DNA from: Irpex lacteus
Taxonomy: Eukaryota > Basidiomycota > Agaricomycetes > Polyporales > Irpicaceae
Reading direction: 5' to 3'
DNA length: 64,000 nucleotides
NCBI GenBank assembly: GCA_001986395.2
Contig: MQVO02000015.1
Coordinates: 496,001 to 560,000, forward strand
This document shows, piece after piece, positions 47,660 through 59,350 of the stretch; position 1 is the first letter of the stretch, and each line of letters begins with the position of its first letter. A program made the translations under genes and the position numbers. Below the pieces are notes generated by a model. The model saw only the letters and a list, made by a program, of their open reading frames with translations, ran no database searches and was not told the DNA's origin.

Positions 47660-49464
47660 ATGTCGACTGAACAATTTGGACCCCTTCCACCTCGGTTTAT
47701 CGAGCTCAAGAAAGAGATCGCTGCATCGCATCCTGACTTTGAGAAGCGAGTCACCGCAGCATGGGCGGATTTGCTGAAAGAGCTGCAGACTAGCACAGAA
47801 GAGATAGCTGCTCAAGGACCACAGGTGTGGCGTATTCTTACTTTCCTCGGGCTTTGCTGAAAACTCACGTTCATCCAGATTGTTCCTCAAGTTGATTTTA
47901 CTGAGTTGGACACTCTGAGCTCTAGCGCGCGTGAGAACATCCGTAGGAGAGGCGTTGTTGTTATTCATAACGTGGTGCCGGACGAGGAAGCCACAGGGTG
48001 GAGAAATGATCTGAAGCAATACGTCAAGGAGAATCCGGTCGAAGGTGAGAGCTTCGAATGTTTGGATGAACATATAATTGACAAGGTTTGCTAGGATTCC
48101 CGGAAGAGGACAAGCAATTCTTCCAACTGTAGTAGGTAGTCACATTACTGAGACATCCTGCAGTGCAGAGATTGAAGTATGTATTCACCAGCTGGACGAA
48201 GTCGCAAGTTCGTGCTCGTGGACATCCCAATGTCCTTGCCGCCAGTGCCTGGCTGAACAACTTCTATCACGTTAAGAATGGTAGTAAAGCTGACAACGTG
48301 GACTTGTCTACGCCATTGAGCTACGCAGATCGCTTCCGTATGAGACATCCTGGCAATGTCTGGGATAAACATCCTCCTCACATTGACGGTAAGTAGCTTC
48401 CTCCTCTATAGATTCGATCGTGCTGAATCGATTACACAGGTGGCAGTATCGAGCGATGGGAGGATGCGACATTCCGCCAATGCTTCGATGATATCCTGAG
48501 TGGGAATTGGCGTGAACACGACCCATATGACCTGGTGAACCGCATCAATGCTCGTAGTTCTCTTTATGGTCGGCCGAACCAGGTCTGTTGAACTGCCCTT
48601 GCTTCACTTTACAGTGTAGACTTATGAATCATTATAGTCTACTGTGTTCCGAACGTATCAAGGATGGCTCGCCCTAAGGTTTGTGCGGTTTGCCAGTCAC
48701 TCGTTATCCATGAGCCATCTCATCTTTTATAATTTTTCAGCGAAACTGCTCCATCACAAGGGACTCTGCAGGTCTTCCCTAGTGTCTTGCTGTCTAACTC
48801 GTACCTCATTCTGAGGCCGTTCTTCACACCCGTCTCCGATGATGCGGCTGCCTTGTACGATCCTAGCAACTGGAAATACGGTATGTTTCAATTCAATAAA
48901 CTGATATGGGTTTGTCGAATAATCGTAATGATCGAGTAGATATCTCCACACCGGACTTCCCTGGCATCTATTCATTCGAGAGCGCTTTCATTGGCCCACG
49001 GCCGAATACCAAGACTCATCCTAACCTTCAACTGGAGAAGACCATGGTGAGCGTGCCGAAAGTCAGCCCGGGAGACATGGTATTCTGGCACTGCGTAAGT
49101 CATCTTTAATTGGTCTAGCACTCAAGTTATTTATAAACAACAGGATGTCATTCACGCCGTTGAATTCGAGCACACTGGCGCCGACGACTCATGTGGTCAG
49201 TCTTCCATCATCTACGCGCTGAGTTATCTTGATTGCTAACGGCTACGTCCTGTACCAGTCATGTACATCGGCGCGGTTCCTTACACTCCTGCCAACGCAT
49301 CATACATCGCCAGACAGAAGGAAAGCTTCGAGAAAGGTCTTCCTCCACCAGACTATCCCAAGTGGGACGGCGAAGCAGGCTTCGCCGGGATCGGTACCCC
49401 AGCTGACATCGAGACACCCATTGGCCTCAAAGCGATGGGCTTCCCAATTCAAGCCTCCGCCTAG
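47660..49464 (+). CDS. DUF1479 family protein, first tandem copy (probable 2-oxoglutarate/Fe(II)-type oxygenase)
   Basis: About nine exons. The opening is MSTEQFGPLPPRFIELKKEI and LKELQTSTEEIAAQGPQ, then IVPQVDFTELDTLSSSAREN IRRRGVVVIHNVVPDEEA, FPEEDKQFFQLYWTKSQVRA RGHPNVLAAS, FRMRHPGNVWDKHPPHIDGG SIERWED, TVFRTYQGWLALSETAP and MVSVPKVSPGDMVFWHC/DVIHAVEFEH. The double-stranded beta-helix layout puts an HxD pair in PPHIDGG and a distal His in DVIHAVE, consistent with a mononuclear iron site. DUF1479 members (bacterial YbiU-like) have no established substrate. About 420 residues, the usual length. It is followed 600 bp later by a same-strand paralogue with the same exon pattern. Confidence 0.85.
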
Positions 49465-50063
49465 TACAATGGTCAGTCTTCTGTGTACAATAGCCTCTCA
49501 GCAGATAGGAATCATGCCATGTTGTTACTCGATATGTCTGTAAGCTTTCTCATCGCTCTGCGCAGCTGTTTGCTGTGTCACTGGAGCGGTGATAGGCTAT
49601 TGGTGTAGTGGACGGTGAGCTTATTTACACTAACGAAACCTTAACATCTGGACTCGACAGAGACATTAGGTCGTTCTCGGTTTACTGGCCGATCATTCGT
49701 GCTTCTTGAACCCATACATTCCAGGTGCGCGCTCGTTGCATCCATGCCGTTGATGTCCTCATCCCATGCATTTTTCTCGTAGTGTTGTACGACGACATTG
49801 CCTATCCACGAATGGTTCTATCTACACTCAGACCATGATAAAATGATTTAGGCTCAGGACTGACCAGAAGTTCTAGAGTTCACCAAGTCGGTGGCGCTCC
49901 GCTTGGTCTGTTCACTTGTGAGGATCAACTGTCGGCCACTCCGCCCATGATACTGCAAAGTGCACTGAGAAAGACTAACATATAAGAGGCAATCGTGTGC
50001 CTCCTCTTTGCTGTGATTCGACCCTCTCGAACTCTCATCCACAGCCCAAGTATTCTCAGCAAG
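49465..50063. other. Spacer between the tandem DUF1479 genes
   Basis: About 600 bp. It holds the 3' UTR of copy one and the promoter of copy two; no gene or repeat seen. Confidence 0.45.
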
Positions 50064-51868
50064 ATGATGCATGGTGACTTCAGCCCTCTTCCACCCCGAT
50101 TCGCAGAGCTGAAGCAGCAGATTGCTGCTTCGATTCCCGACTTTGAGCAACGCGCTACTAATGCTTGGGGTGAGCTGCTCAAGGAACTGATGGTCACCAC
50201 CAACGAGATCGCAACCAAGCAGATAGAGGTATGTTCCTCTAGGTCATCTCATGAACGCTCGCTAACCTCAACCGTTATTCATATTAGATTGTTCCTCAAG
50301 TACAGTTCAAAGACCTTAAAGAACTGGGTGAGGATGTATTGCAGAATATCCGCCGCCGCGGATGCGTTGTCATCCGTAACGTCGTGGACGAGGCCGAAGC
50401 TCAGTCTTGGAAGAAGGACCTGGATGCCCTTGTGACAGAGAACCCGGTGATTGGCATGCCCGAGGATAAGAAACAGTTCTTCATGCTCTAGTAAGTTTCT
50501 ACCAGATCCCTAAAATTGTGATATACATCAATCTCTCGTAGCTGGACGAAGCCTCAAGTCCTCGCTCGTGCCCACCCGAATGTCTTAGCGGCGAGTCGAT
50601 GGGTGACTAACTTCTACCACCTCAAATCTGGTACTGAAGTGGATGGAGTCGACCTGTCGACCTCCTTGAGCTATGCGGATCGATTTCGTATCAGGGTTCC
50701 CGGGAGCCAGTGGAACGTTCACCCTCCTCACGTCGACGGTATGGTAATCCTTCGAGTTTATTGTGTGGATGTTCTCGCTGAGCGTTGTCGGTGGTATCTA
50801 TTTGTAGGCGGCTCTATCGAACGATGGGAAGACGAATCCTTCCGTCGCTGCTTTATCGACATCCTCAACGGCAACTGGAAAGAGCACGATCCTTACGATC
50901 TCGGCGCACGTGTCGATGCAAGGACTACTCTTTACGGAAAACCTAACCAGGTGCCTCAAGTCTTCATCCCAGCTCTCCGTAACATACTCACCATTTATCA
51001 TCAGGCTAGTGTTTTCAGAGCATATCAAGGCTGGCTCGCCTTGAGCAACACCGCACCCGGCGAAGGCACGCTCCAAGTCTTCCCCGACGTGCTCTTATCC
51101 AACGCCTACATTATCCTACGTCCATTCTTCAAACCAACCGCTGACGCAGCTACCGATATCTACAACCCTGCCTATTGGAAGTTCGGTACGCCAGCCCTCT
51201 CTTATCCTAGCTCTGGCTAATGCATGAGGCCCGGACTGTCCACAGACACCTCGGACGCAGACTTCCCCGGTATCTACGCCCAAGGCGACCTCTTCCTCGG
51301 ACCCGCTCCGAACCCACTCACTCATCCGCACCTCCAGCTGGAGAAGACTATGGTGAGCGTGCCTGCCGTACGTCCTGGAGACATGGTTTTCTGGCACTGC
51401 GTACGTACATCTCTCGTCGTGCGATACAGGCGTGTCCGTGTCAGATATACTTACAATATGTTCGCTGTTTGTGATGCAGGACCTGGTACATGCAGTGGAG
51501 ACTGAGCATAAAGGCGAGGGAGACTCTGCCGGTACGTCTCACTCCCTTCACCACGCGCTCATTATCTCACTATCGCCTACTGCCATGCCCCTAAATGCAC
51601 GCACGCACTTCATCTCCGCATCGGATGGACACTTCATCTACATCGCGTTGTGCACTTTGCAGTGATGTACATCCCTGCCGTGCCTTACACCCCCTCCAAC
51701 GCGGCATACATCGCAAAGCAAAAGGAGAGCTTCCTGCAGGGTGTTCCGCCCCCTGACTACCCCTTCACGGGTAGCGAGGCTGCGTTCAAGGGCACTGGGA
51801 CGGTGGAGGATATCGTTGGGACGCTTGGAAGGAAGGCGATGGGGTTTGGTGTTGAGGTGGCTGCTTGA
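50064..51868 (+). CDS. DUF1479 family protein, second tandem copy
   Basis: Start 50064 (MMHGDFSPLPPRFAELKQQI). It is co-linear with the first copy: IVPQVQFKDLKELGEDVLQN IRRRGCVVIRNVVDEAEAQS, PEDKKQFFMLYWTKPQVLAR AHPNVLAAS, FRIRVPGSQWNVHPPHVDGG SIERWED, SVFRAYQGWLALSNTAPGEG TLQVFPDVLLSNAYIILRPF, MVSVPAVRPGDMVFWHC and DLVHAVETEHKG. The HxD and distal His are retained. It ends MYIPAVPYTPSNAAYIAKQK ESF...GVEVAA. The two copies share intron positions but differ at many residues, so this is an old tandem duplication with both copies apparently intact. One exon differs in detail (the region near 50950-51005 contains an intron with CTCACC-like sequence). The physiological substrate is unknown. Confidence 0.85.
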
Positions 51869-52180
51869 AGTCGTGCCCGGCTTATGACTACCTTTCCCAG
51901 GTCAGAAGTATACAGAGATGAATGAGAATCATGCGTGTTTTGTCGAACGTAGTCAGAGCTCCAATGAAAGAATGGATTGAGATCACAGCACTGTAAATAA
52001 GCAGATTAAGATAGGGAGCGAGAGCGATACTCGTCTAAGCAATAGCTAGCACAAGAAATGTCAAATGGGGCAGGACAGAGCGAGTTTGAGACATCTATGT
52101 CTATGCTTCTACAGATGCACGAGCCAGACAGAACAGACAAGAGAGGATCCCATGCTTTTGATGAAAGCCACGCATGCTAT
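51869..52180. other. Convergent 3' spacer
   Basis: Between the DUF1479 stop and the cytochrome c peroxidase stop. No gene supported. Confidence 0.5.
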
Positions 52181-53628
52181 CTACTTCTGCTCGTCAACGG
52201 TGGGAAGGAGCCAAGGCTCGGGAGAGGCCCATTGTTGAGAGGGCACACCGAGCTCGAAGAGCTTGGCGACGGCAGCGGAGAAGCTAGAAGAGCATGGTCA
52301 GTATATGTGATAGGTATCGAATAGATCAGATACGGCTTACTCCTTGAAGAAGACGTCCTGGTCATCGGCGTAGGCTTTGGCGTACTTCTTGAAGACCTTG
52401 TCGGTGACAAGGACATAATCGGTACTGTGGAAGAAGCACCTATCAGTATAGAGAATGTCGAATCATGTGTTTTTGTACTCACGGAAGCATCATGAGAGAA
52501 CGGGTCTTCTTGTCCTCAAGCTGCTTGGGGCCGTCCCACTTCCTCCAGACCCACGTCTCGTCAAAGAGCAACTTGAAGAAGTCGTTCGTCAGAGTCGTCG
52601 GGGAGAACGTCCAGGGTCCATCGAAGCCCGAGCGGTCCCTGTGGCAACGACCAAGAGCATGTCCACCCGAGAGCGCAACAATCTCCTGGTCATTGAACCC
52701 CATACGGCCGAAAATCCTCCTCAAGTGGTCAGAGCCCTGGGTAGCATCAGGGAGACGACCGTCTGGAGTGGCCTGGGCAGCGAACCCGTCGATACGTCCG
52801 GGGCGCCAGGGGATCTTGGGACCGCCCATCTCCTGGATGGCAGCAACGCCGGCCAAAGTCCACAAATCGCCGTACGAGATCCAGGGGAACTCCTGCTTGA
52901 GGGGCTCGAGGAGCTCGCGGGCAACGTGCAGACCGGCGTTGGCACCGTGCTGCGACTCAGGGGCGAAACGCATTGTAGCGTAGTTGCTAATCAAAATCAA
53001 GAAGCATGAGAATCGCGTGCTTGCTTGTCATTCGGTGGTTAACGTGGGTATTTACCTGCCTCCGGTCTTCGTGTCCTTATCGTATGTTCCGGAAGAGTGC
53101 CACGCAAGACGCACGAGGACGGGGCCGTAGGAGCCATCTTCGAAGAGCTGTTAGTTATCGAAGGAGAGTGCGAGTGCGTGACCGCGCTTACCGTCGTAAT
53201 CATCTGCAGAGTCGATGACTTCTGATATACGCTTGTAAACCTATGCAAAATAATCACATGTTTAACAAGGAGATACCATTTTGTCAGTTTTTATAGCTTA
53301 CCTTGAGGTAGTCCTCCTTGGAGGGAACAAAGTTGACTGCGACCTTGGCGGCCTGAGTTCCCGACTTGATGGCCGTACCAGCGGTCTTAGCAGCGTCCGA
53401 ATCGGAAGAGAAAATGTACCAAGAGACACCACCGACTACAACAGCAGCACCAATACCGGCATAAAGGAAGGTGTTGCTCGAAGGCTTAGGAGCCTCCGGC
53501 GGCGGGGGCGCAGACTCTGTAGCGAACCTACGGAAGGCGTTAGAACGCACGGCGACGCGGGTCCTTGCCGCGACGGGGGCTGGTGCGAGTACCCTGCGGG
53601 TTGAGGCTCTGAGTGTTGCGAAAGACAT
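52181..53628 (-). CDS. CCP1: Mitochondrial cytochrome c peroxidase
   Basis: Class I haem peroxidase that reduces H2O2 with electrons from cytochrome c in the mitochondrial intermembrane space. Start 53628 gives a basic presequence ([29 protein letters not shown]) and a hydrophobic sorting/anchor segment ([22 protein letters not shown]). The distal haem site [13 protein letters not shown] (Arg, Trp, His) follows, then [16 protein letters not shown], and the proximal-His motif [24 protein letters not shown] with the Trp used as the protein radical in yeast CCP. The C-terminus reads [35 protein letters not shown]. At least five exons. The first possible Met at 53673 adds 15 residues with no presequence character, so 53628 is preferred. 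Confidence 0.95.
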
Positions 53629-54460
53629 GGCGATGGTGGTGGTTGCAGTCCAAGATGCACAGGAGGCAAACAAGGCTACTTATCGTCGACCACCGGGAGA
53701 CCAGACACTCTTTCCCCGCATCACGTGGTGTTAGTAAGGCGAGCCCCCTGACTGGCGCGGGCTCCGGCTGATTACCGCGAGGCCATTCGTTCTCGCTGCC
53801 GCCAATGGCGAGCTCGCAGTTTCACACAGTCCAGACCACGATTAGTGTCCTCGAGGTCAGCGTTGAGATTGAGTAGTCAGATGAGGAACAGCTGCTAATT
53901 GACATCCCAAACAGTCTCCTTCAACGTCGTCTGCAACGACCACGAACACTCGCGACCTCCGGCGGCGAGGACGGCGACAGGGATCGGAGTATTCTTAGAC
54001 GCAGCAGAAAAGCTTCCGATAGCAAAAACAGTCATGGACGGCTTTGTCAGGGCGTTCCTGGGTCACGAGCACGAGAAATGTTGACCAACCAACAGTCGTG
54101 ATCGCTGAGAGACACGACGGCGAGCTCGTGAGGCCGACGTGCGTCGGCTTAGAAAGTAAGTCAGGTAAAGTCATATGACCGAGTACAACGACCGTGAACT
54201 CACCAGTTCATAGGTGCTCGTCTTGCATATCATCTCCGAGTCGAAAGACGTCCGGATAGCTTGGTACTAGAGCAAGGGCGGAAACCAGAGGTGTTTACTC
54301 TGCGACAGCCTCTATATATGCGGTCCCTCTGGTGAGATGAGGGCACTCCGTCACCGCACTCACGCCCTACGTCTCACGTCGACACCGGCCGTCTTCGAAC
54401 AACACATATCTGCACAGCACATTGACCACCTGACAACTGTGCTCATTCAGTGAAGCCCAG
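53629..54460. other. Intergenic upstream of CCP, no gene supported
   Basis: A plus-strand frame at 53899-54084 (61 codons) is the longest open stretch but has no splice support. Contains the CCP promoter. Confidence 0.45.
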
Positions 54461-54740
54461 CACTGCGTAACCAGTGCCATCTTTCCTCTGGAAAGATGTG
54501 AGAAAGGCTGACAAATAAATCACTGCGTTTTCGGCGGCTTTTCACACGGAAAGATGTGTTCTTTTTCCGCCATTTTTTCAAACATCTTTATCAAACTGTA
54601 TTGAAATCCGACATTTGTATCTACCTTTACTTTAACTTTTTACTCCGGAAAAGGTAACTACAAAGTAAGTATTTTCTCTTGCATATTTTTCGATACTTTT
54701 CCCATTTTTCCTTCGGAAAGATGACACTGGTTACGCAGTG
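54461..54740. mobile_element. MITE-like non-autonomous DNA transposon, CACTG termini
   Basis: A 280-bp AT-rich element. The first 26 bp (CACTGCGTAACCAGTG, then YCATCTTTCC) and the reverse complement of the last 26 bp differ at one position. The element is flanked on each side by CAG (54458-54460 and 54741-54743), a possible 3-bp target duplication. The CACTR-type end plus 3-bp duplication is characteristic of the CACTA/CMC superfamily. Each terminus is itself a small palindrome (CACTG-N6-CAGTG). The motif GGAAAGATG and its complement recur inside, and CACTGCGT occurs again at 54521. No coding capacity. Confidence 0.8.
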
Positions 54741-56177
54741 CAGGGACGGCACGTCTATGTTGGGATCTTCAATACACGCAATACAGTTGTTTAAGCCTAC
54801 TGAATTCGCGCGGGAATGTGTTTGATGGTGAGAATGTTAGTGTTGTAACTCTATGGTGGTTCTTGACATGGAATACGTACAATTCAGGTCACGAGATTCT
54901 GCCCGCTCGACAGACCCACGGATACCCTCAGATTCGAACGTCGTTCGGATACTTGCTTGAAGTCCTCTTTTTCAGATCGTATACACCAACGTTGCGTCGT
55001 AACAGCAGCTTTATATCGTTCACTCCGGGCCCTATCGATCGACCAGAAAACATTAAACTCGAAATACTTCTTGCTCGCTGAAAGCTTACAATGTGGACTT
55101 GTACGGGCTCGCTACGACGCCTTCACCCCCTGTGAAGAACCCAAATGACAGAACAAGTGCTTGTCCTTGCTTGCGTGCAATCTCGTCATACGCATGGTTC
55201 TCGAGGTGCAACTCCAAGAAGGATCCTTTGCGTGACTTGTTGTTAGGTAAGTCGTTCCGGATGTACAGCACAAACTCGATAACGAATACACATAACATCT
55301 CCGTTCTGCAGGATACAGTATTACGAAGTTGAAACGACGAAAATACGAGACGGGGACAATGCACGAATCTGCATTGTCGACTCGCGCGTTAGCCCTCAGC
55401 AACTCACTACACACGGAGATAACTCACGGCAGACTCAACAGCGAAAGCATCATCGTCCACTCCGGAGAGCTCATCGTGAACGTCGAAGCCTTGATCGTTT
55501 ACTTCACGTCTTTCACAAAATCGCCGAAGCCCGCCTGTCATTCGCTGGTTCCAACTTCACAAGCTTAACCCCCCTTCTTCACGTTTGTCATAGTTCCAGG
55601 AAACAGTTCTGACAGGAGCAGGCGTTTTCAACCATTTAGAGAACGCGCCAATCCCAGCGTGCGAGCGAGTAGTTCGAGACGCGTCGCGTCGAAGGCGTCT
55701 TCTACACTCGTACGACGATGAATCTGAAGCGGCTACCAGAAAGAATCATAATCACCTACTGTGCAGTGCTGGAGGGTATGCGTTACTCTTTGCAAAGAAC
55801 AGATACTCGTGTGATTGATTTATTGGATAGATTCCAGGGCGCAAGCTGGGGTAGGAGTCACGAGAGGTCACAGCCTTGACCTTATCGTCAGCGTCCTAGG
55901 TATGAGGAGCAGCTGACCACTCAAACACCATGTATCAATACAGGCCGACATACCGTAACACGCCAAATACCAGTACTAATGACAGATAGTAAGTGCCAAT
56001 AAGCACTGCAACTGTCATTTCTGTTCCAGTAACGCTCACCCTAGGCCTTCTTGTTTACTAGCCTTGATACCCACGATAACACAGCCTTAGGAATGGGGGT
56101 ATAAGTATTGTATGGGATTGTACCTCTCGCAAGCCACCCGAACAATCTCGTAGAGCTTCAGGTGTGCTCCCAAAGCC
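54741..56177. other. Gene-poor stretch after the MITE
   Basis: A donor/acceptor pair near 55250/55314 joins two open plus-strand segments (ending near 55568), but no initiator ATG fits and no family is recognised. Nothing else is supported. Confidence 0.35.
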
Positions 56178-56639
56178 ATGCCTCAAATCATCCCGGACGC
56201 CTTCGAGCCGGTCGCCGACATGGCCCAGTCTCTCTCGCAGGGCAATGACATTCTGTATACTCTCGTACATGTATGGGCTCTCTACGTCCTCTATGCATGT
56301 GTTGTGTACATATTCACCTGGGTACACGAGACCGATTTCCTGTGACCGTCGATACGCTGCTTAGCGTACAGAAGCTCATGACGGAGCAGAACATGCCGCA
56401 TGAAGAACAGCGGAAGTTTATGGATCGATATGTGGAGTACGTAAATCACTTGCTATTGTAATTGAAAATCGAAGGACGATGACTGACATGTGGCTCCTAG
56501 GATCCAAGAGAGTTTACAAGGCTTGTATGCCCCTCACCATTTCAGTATAATCAACCGGATCCGCCAAGCGAGAGCGAGCGCAAGAGCACACAGTGCTGCG
56601 CAACAGCTGCTGGCAGACGTCAAAGTCAATCAATGCTAA
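56178..56639 (+). CDS. Small hypothetical spliced gene
   Basis: Begins MPQIIPDAFEPVADMAQSLS QGNDILYTLVH. A donor (GTATGGG) after the His codon can pair with an acceptor in GCGTACAG to continue KLMTEQNMPHEEQRKFMDRY VE. A second intron (GTACGTAAAT to GGCTCCTAG, near 56437-56501) leads to IQESLQGLYAPHHFSIINRI RQARASARAHSAAQQLLADV KV and TAA. The composition is helical and charged, and both splices keep frame, which argues for a real protein of about 100 residues. No domain is recognised. Exons further upstream (for instance an ATG near 55720, MNLKRLPERIIITYCAVLE) are possible. Confidence 0.35.
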
Positions 56640-57023
56640 TGACCCCAGAACACTTCATTCTCATGCTGATCAGCTGTCCAATTCATTCTTAGCTTTCAGC
56701 TATAAACGACTTTACTCTAAGCTCACAACTCACTGCTACACCGTCCGAAAGACAATCTGCCATTCTGGGAGGGGGCCGTTTTAGCAGTCACTGGAACATG
56801 CCTGGCATGTCGCAGACTTTGGCACTGTCTGGTGAGGTTCGTGACCTACTGAGTCCCATCACACGGCTGACCATACATGTTAACATAGACTCAAATCTAG
56901 CTCCACTCTATCGTCACCACCCAGACATACAGGAAGGGTTGGAGAAAGACGCTTCGGAGGACAAGTTTTCTGGGGAATTTTGGGTTTAATAAGTTGCGTA
57001 CACGATGATAAACTTTTACTCCA
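56640..57023. other. Intergenic, no gene seen
   Basis: About 380 bp between the small gene and the F-box gene stop. Only short frames. Confidence 0.45.
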
Positions 57024-58718
57024 TTACTGCAAAGTAGCTTGGCGGACCCCTTCTAGTACCGCCAGCTCATCTACCGACCGTCCATAGTTGGTTTTATGAA
57101 TAGTAGCGAGCTCTTCTTCGGTAGCCCATTCAACTGTGGTGCTCCCCTGCAACTCCGCAAAGTCCTCCAACGCGACAGGTTCAGGACCGCTGAACCTGCC
57201 CAAGACGACTCTCTGTAGAACAGATCGCTCTCGTGCTCGGTCGCACAATATCTTCAGGATCTGAACTTTCTCTTGAAGATCCCGGTAGTAGATCCCACTG
57301 ACATACAGCGTTTTGAGGGCCGGGAATGTTGGCCGTGGTGTGCTGGGATGTGGACTGAGGAAGAACGCGAACTCCGACGTATCCGCGGATCCGTCCCCAA
57401 TGATGTATATCGTCTCTACTGTATTCAGCTTAGTAACGAACGTTTCGCGTAGTGGTAACAGAACCTCCTGCGGCTTGAGAATTAAGGTCTTCATATGAGA
57501 GTAGTCGAATGCACCGACCAGAGCGTTCATGAATTCGTGGTCCCAGAGAGCTTCCATATTGGGGTGCAGTTCATCAAGGATAATTCTCGACTGATGAGTC
57601 GAGGGTGCTTCCCAGGCTAGAACACTCCGCGCGTCTTCCCTAGAACTAGCAATGAAGGTGAGACTGTCCGCTACAGCGTCGTCGTCGATCTCGACTTCGT
57701 CATTATCACCCAATAGCTCGGCCTCGAAGCAAACGGTACGCCATGGCTCGCTCACTCGCTGAACCCAAGCCGAGAGCGCCGAGGTAGTGACGGGGCTGGC
57801 GATGACAGGTACCGTTTCCGATGTGACTTGAATACTGAGGTTGAAGCACAGTCCTTTAGGTACGGTGAGGTGCGAGATGAGCTCAATGCAGGGGCGTATC
57901 TCCTCAGATATACTGAGATAGCGCAGATGGGGGAGGACTACGGATGGCAGAGATGATGCTGTCGACATGAACAGGGGATCTTCATGAAGCTTCGCCTTTC
58001 CGATCGTGAATTCTTCTAGAAGAGGTAATCGGCTCAACAGGTGTAGGACCTCTTCCACGGTACCGTTTGCAGTCGGGATGCCTTCAAACAATGTAAGGCT
58101 CGTGAGGCTTGAAGGAAAGCGTCCCGAGCCAATGTCGAGAGCAAAGTTGCGAAGGGTAAGGGACTTCAGGCTAGGAAACGTAGCATCCAGATGCGGCAGT
58201 AAGAGGAAAGGAGTTCCATGCGGGGAACCAAGCATTGAATTGACACTGAGGCTTCGTAGCTGCGGGTAAGCTGATGCTCTCGCTGAACCAAGGATCGCGG
58301 GATCCGGAAGATACATCTGTAGCTCCCGTATTCGACCAAGGTGCCGTATGATGAGCTCGTTGATCTCTACTTCTTGCGGGTTTGGCGTAACGTTTAGCGT
58401 GAACAGCGAGAGCACCGTCAAGGGAGCCTGTTGCGAGCGTGCTAACCATGTGACCACACGTTCAAGCGTAGTCGTAGGACCGATGCGAATGTAATTCCAT
58501 AGCACTGCAGTGGAAAGAGCCAGGTTGCGCCACGCACGACAGATATGTGTTATCTTTATCCAGGGTACATCTCCTCCCTTCCACTCGATCATTGAGTAGA
58601 TTTTGAAGATCAGGACGAGAACCTCCGTGGGTAGATGATCGATCGCCACTTGGCCTCTAGCTACCGCAGGGATGAAGTTAGCAGGGGCTTCGATGAATAA
58701 AACGACACACATACCCAT
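57024..58718 (-). CDS. F-box protein with degenerate leucine-rich repeats
   Basis: Single uninterrupted exon of 564 codons. The F-box lies at about residues 27-80: IDHLPTEVLVLIFKIYSMIE, WIKITHICRAWRNLALSTAV LWNYIRI. It is the agaricomycete form with the 'LP.E.L..IF' and 'V...W...A...P.LW..I' pattern. LRR-like strands follow (YPQLRSLSVNSMLGS, FPSLKSLTLRNFALDIG, FPSSLTSLTLFEGIP, LPLLEEFTIGKAKL, LPHLRYLSISEEI, FPALKTLYVSGIYYRD). F-box proteins recruit substrates to the SCF (Skp1-Cul1) ubiquitin ligase; the substrate here is unknown. Such genes are highly expanded in agaricomycetes and usually species-specific. The Met at 58718 gives nine hydrophobic residues before the domain, so an upstream exon is possible. 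Confidence 0.85.
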   Translation of the reverse strand: MGMCVVLFIEAPANFIPAVARGQVAIDHLPTEVLVLIFKIYSMIEWKGGDVPWIKITHICRAWRNLALSTAVLWNYIRIGPTTTLERVVTWLARSQQAPLTVLSLFTLNVTPNPQEVEINELIIRHLGRIRELQMYLPDPAILGSARASAYPQLRSLSVNSMLGSPHGTPFLLLPHLDATFPSLKSLTLRNFALDIGSGRFPSSLTSLTLFEGIPTANGTVEEVLHLLSRLPLLEEFTIGKAKLHEDPLFMSTASSLPSVVLPHLRYLSISEEIRPCIELISHLTVPKGLCFNLSIQVTSETVPVIASPVTTSALSAWVQRVSEPWRTVCFEAELLGDNDEVEIDDDAVADSLTFIASSREDARSVLAWEAPSTHQSRIILDELHPNMEALWDHEFMNALVGAFDYSHMKTLILKPQEVLLPLRETFVTKLNTVETIYIIGDGSADTSEFAFFLSPHPSTPRPTFPALKTLYVSGIYYRDLQEKVQILKILCDRARERSVLQRVVLGRFSGPEPVALEDFAELQGSTTVEWATEEELATIHKTNYGRSVDELAVLEGVRQATLQ

Positions 58719-59350
58719 GGTGCTCAGCGATTATGACTATGGAAAGTTTAGAGGGGTACAGCTGAAGTATGTAGGATGCGACTTACTCGGGGTCGAGTAC
58801 TTTTTGACTCTTTATACTGCCAACGAACGCGAATCTCAGGCCGCAACTCCCCTCCTGCCTTGTCTTCAATGGTTGTATAGTAGTCGCGTTCGTCATGGTG
58901 AAAACATTGACATAGAGGCCATTAAGGCCACTGTTTACCCTCTATTTGTGTGCGATACAGAGGTCGCGAAGAGCCCGTTGTTGCTGTAAGCGCCATCCGT
59001 TCATGCATCACAGATGCTTGTGCTGCCTTTCTATCGATGTCAGGGTCTCAGCCATAGTGCATTGTGGGACGATGCAAGGGAAGTAAGGGTTCATCGTCGA
59101 TAACGCGTCGATGTCTTGTAGTGCTAGGATATTATAACGTAAGCGGGGGCCGATGGTATCTCCGAATCCATGTCAAGCAAACCAGTTTGGTATGTGTGAT
59201 CCAAAACATCAATGATTTACTGGTCAATCCGGCAGTTAGCGTGTATGGAGCATACGTATGCCTTGCATATAAGGATAGAGCGACAATGACGATGAGACAT
59301 AAAACACTCATGAACCGTTACTTTGTTCTTCCCTGTGCGACCGGAGCCAT
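58719..59350. other. Intergenic, no gene seen
   Basis: Upstream region of the F-box gene and 3' flank of the ARF-like GTPase. Plus-strand frames at 58672-58989 and 59064-59354 look like chance openings. Confidence 0.45.

Noticed and set aside
55093..55568. Two plus-strand open segments linked by a good intron
   Set aside because: No ATG in frame at the start, no recognisable protein, and no further exons.
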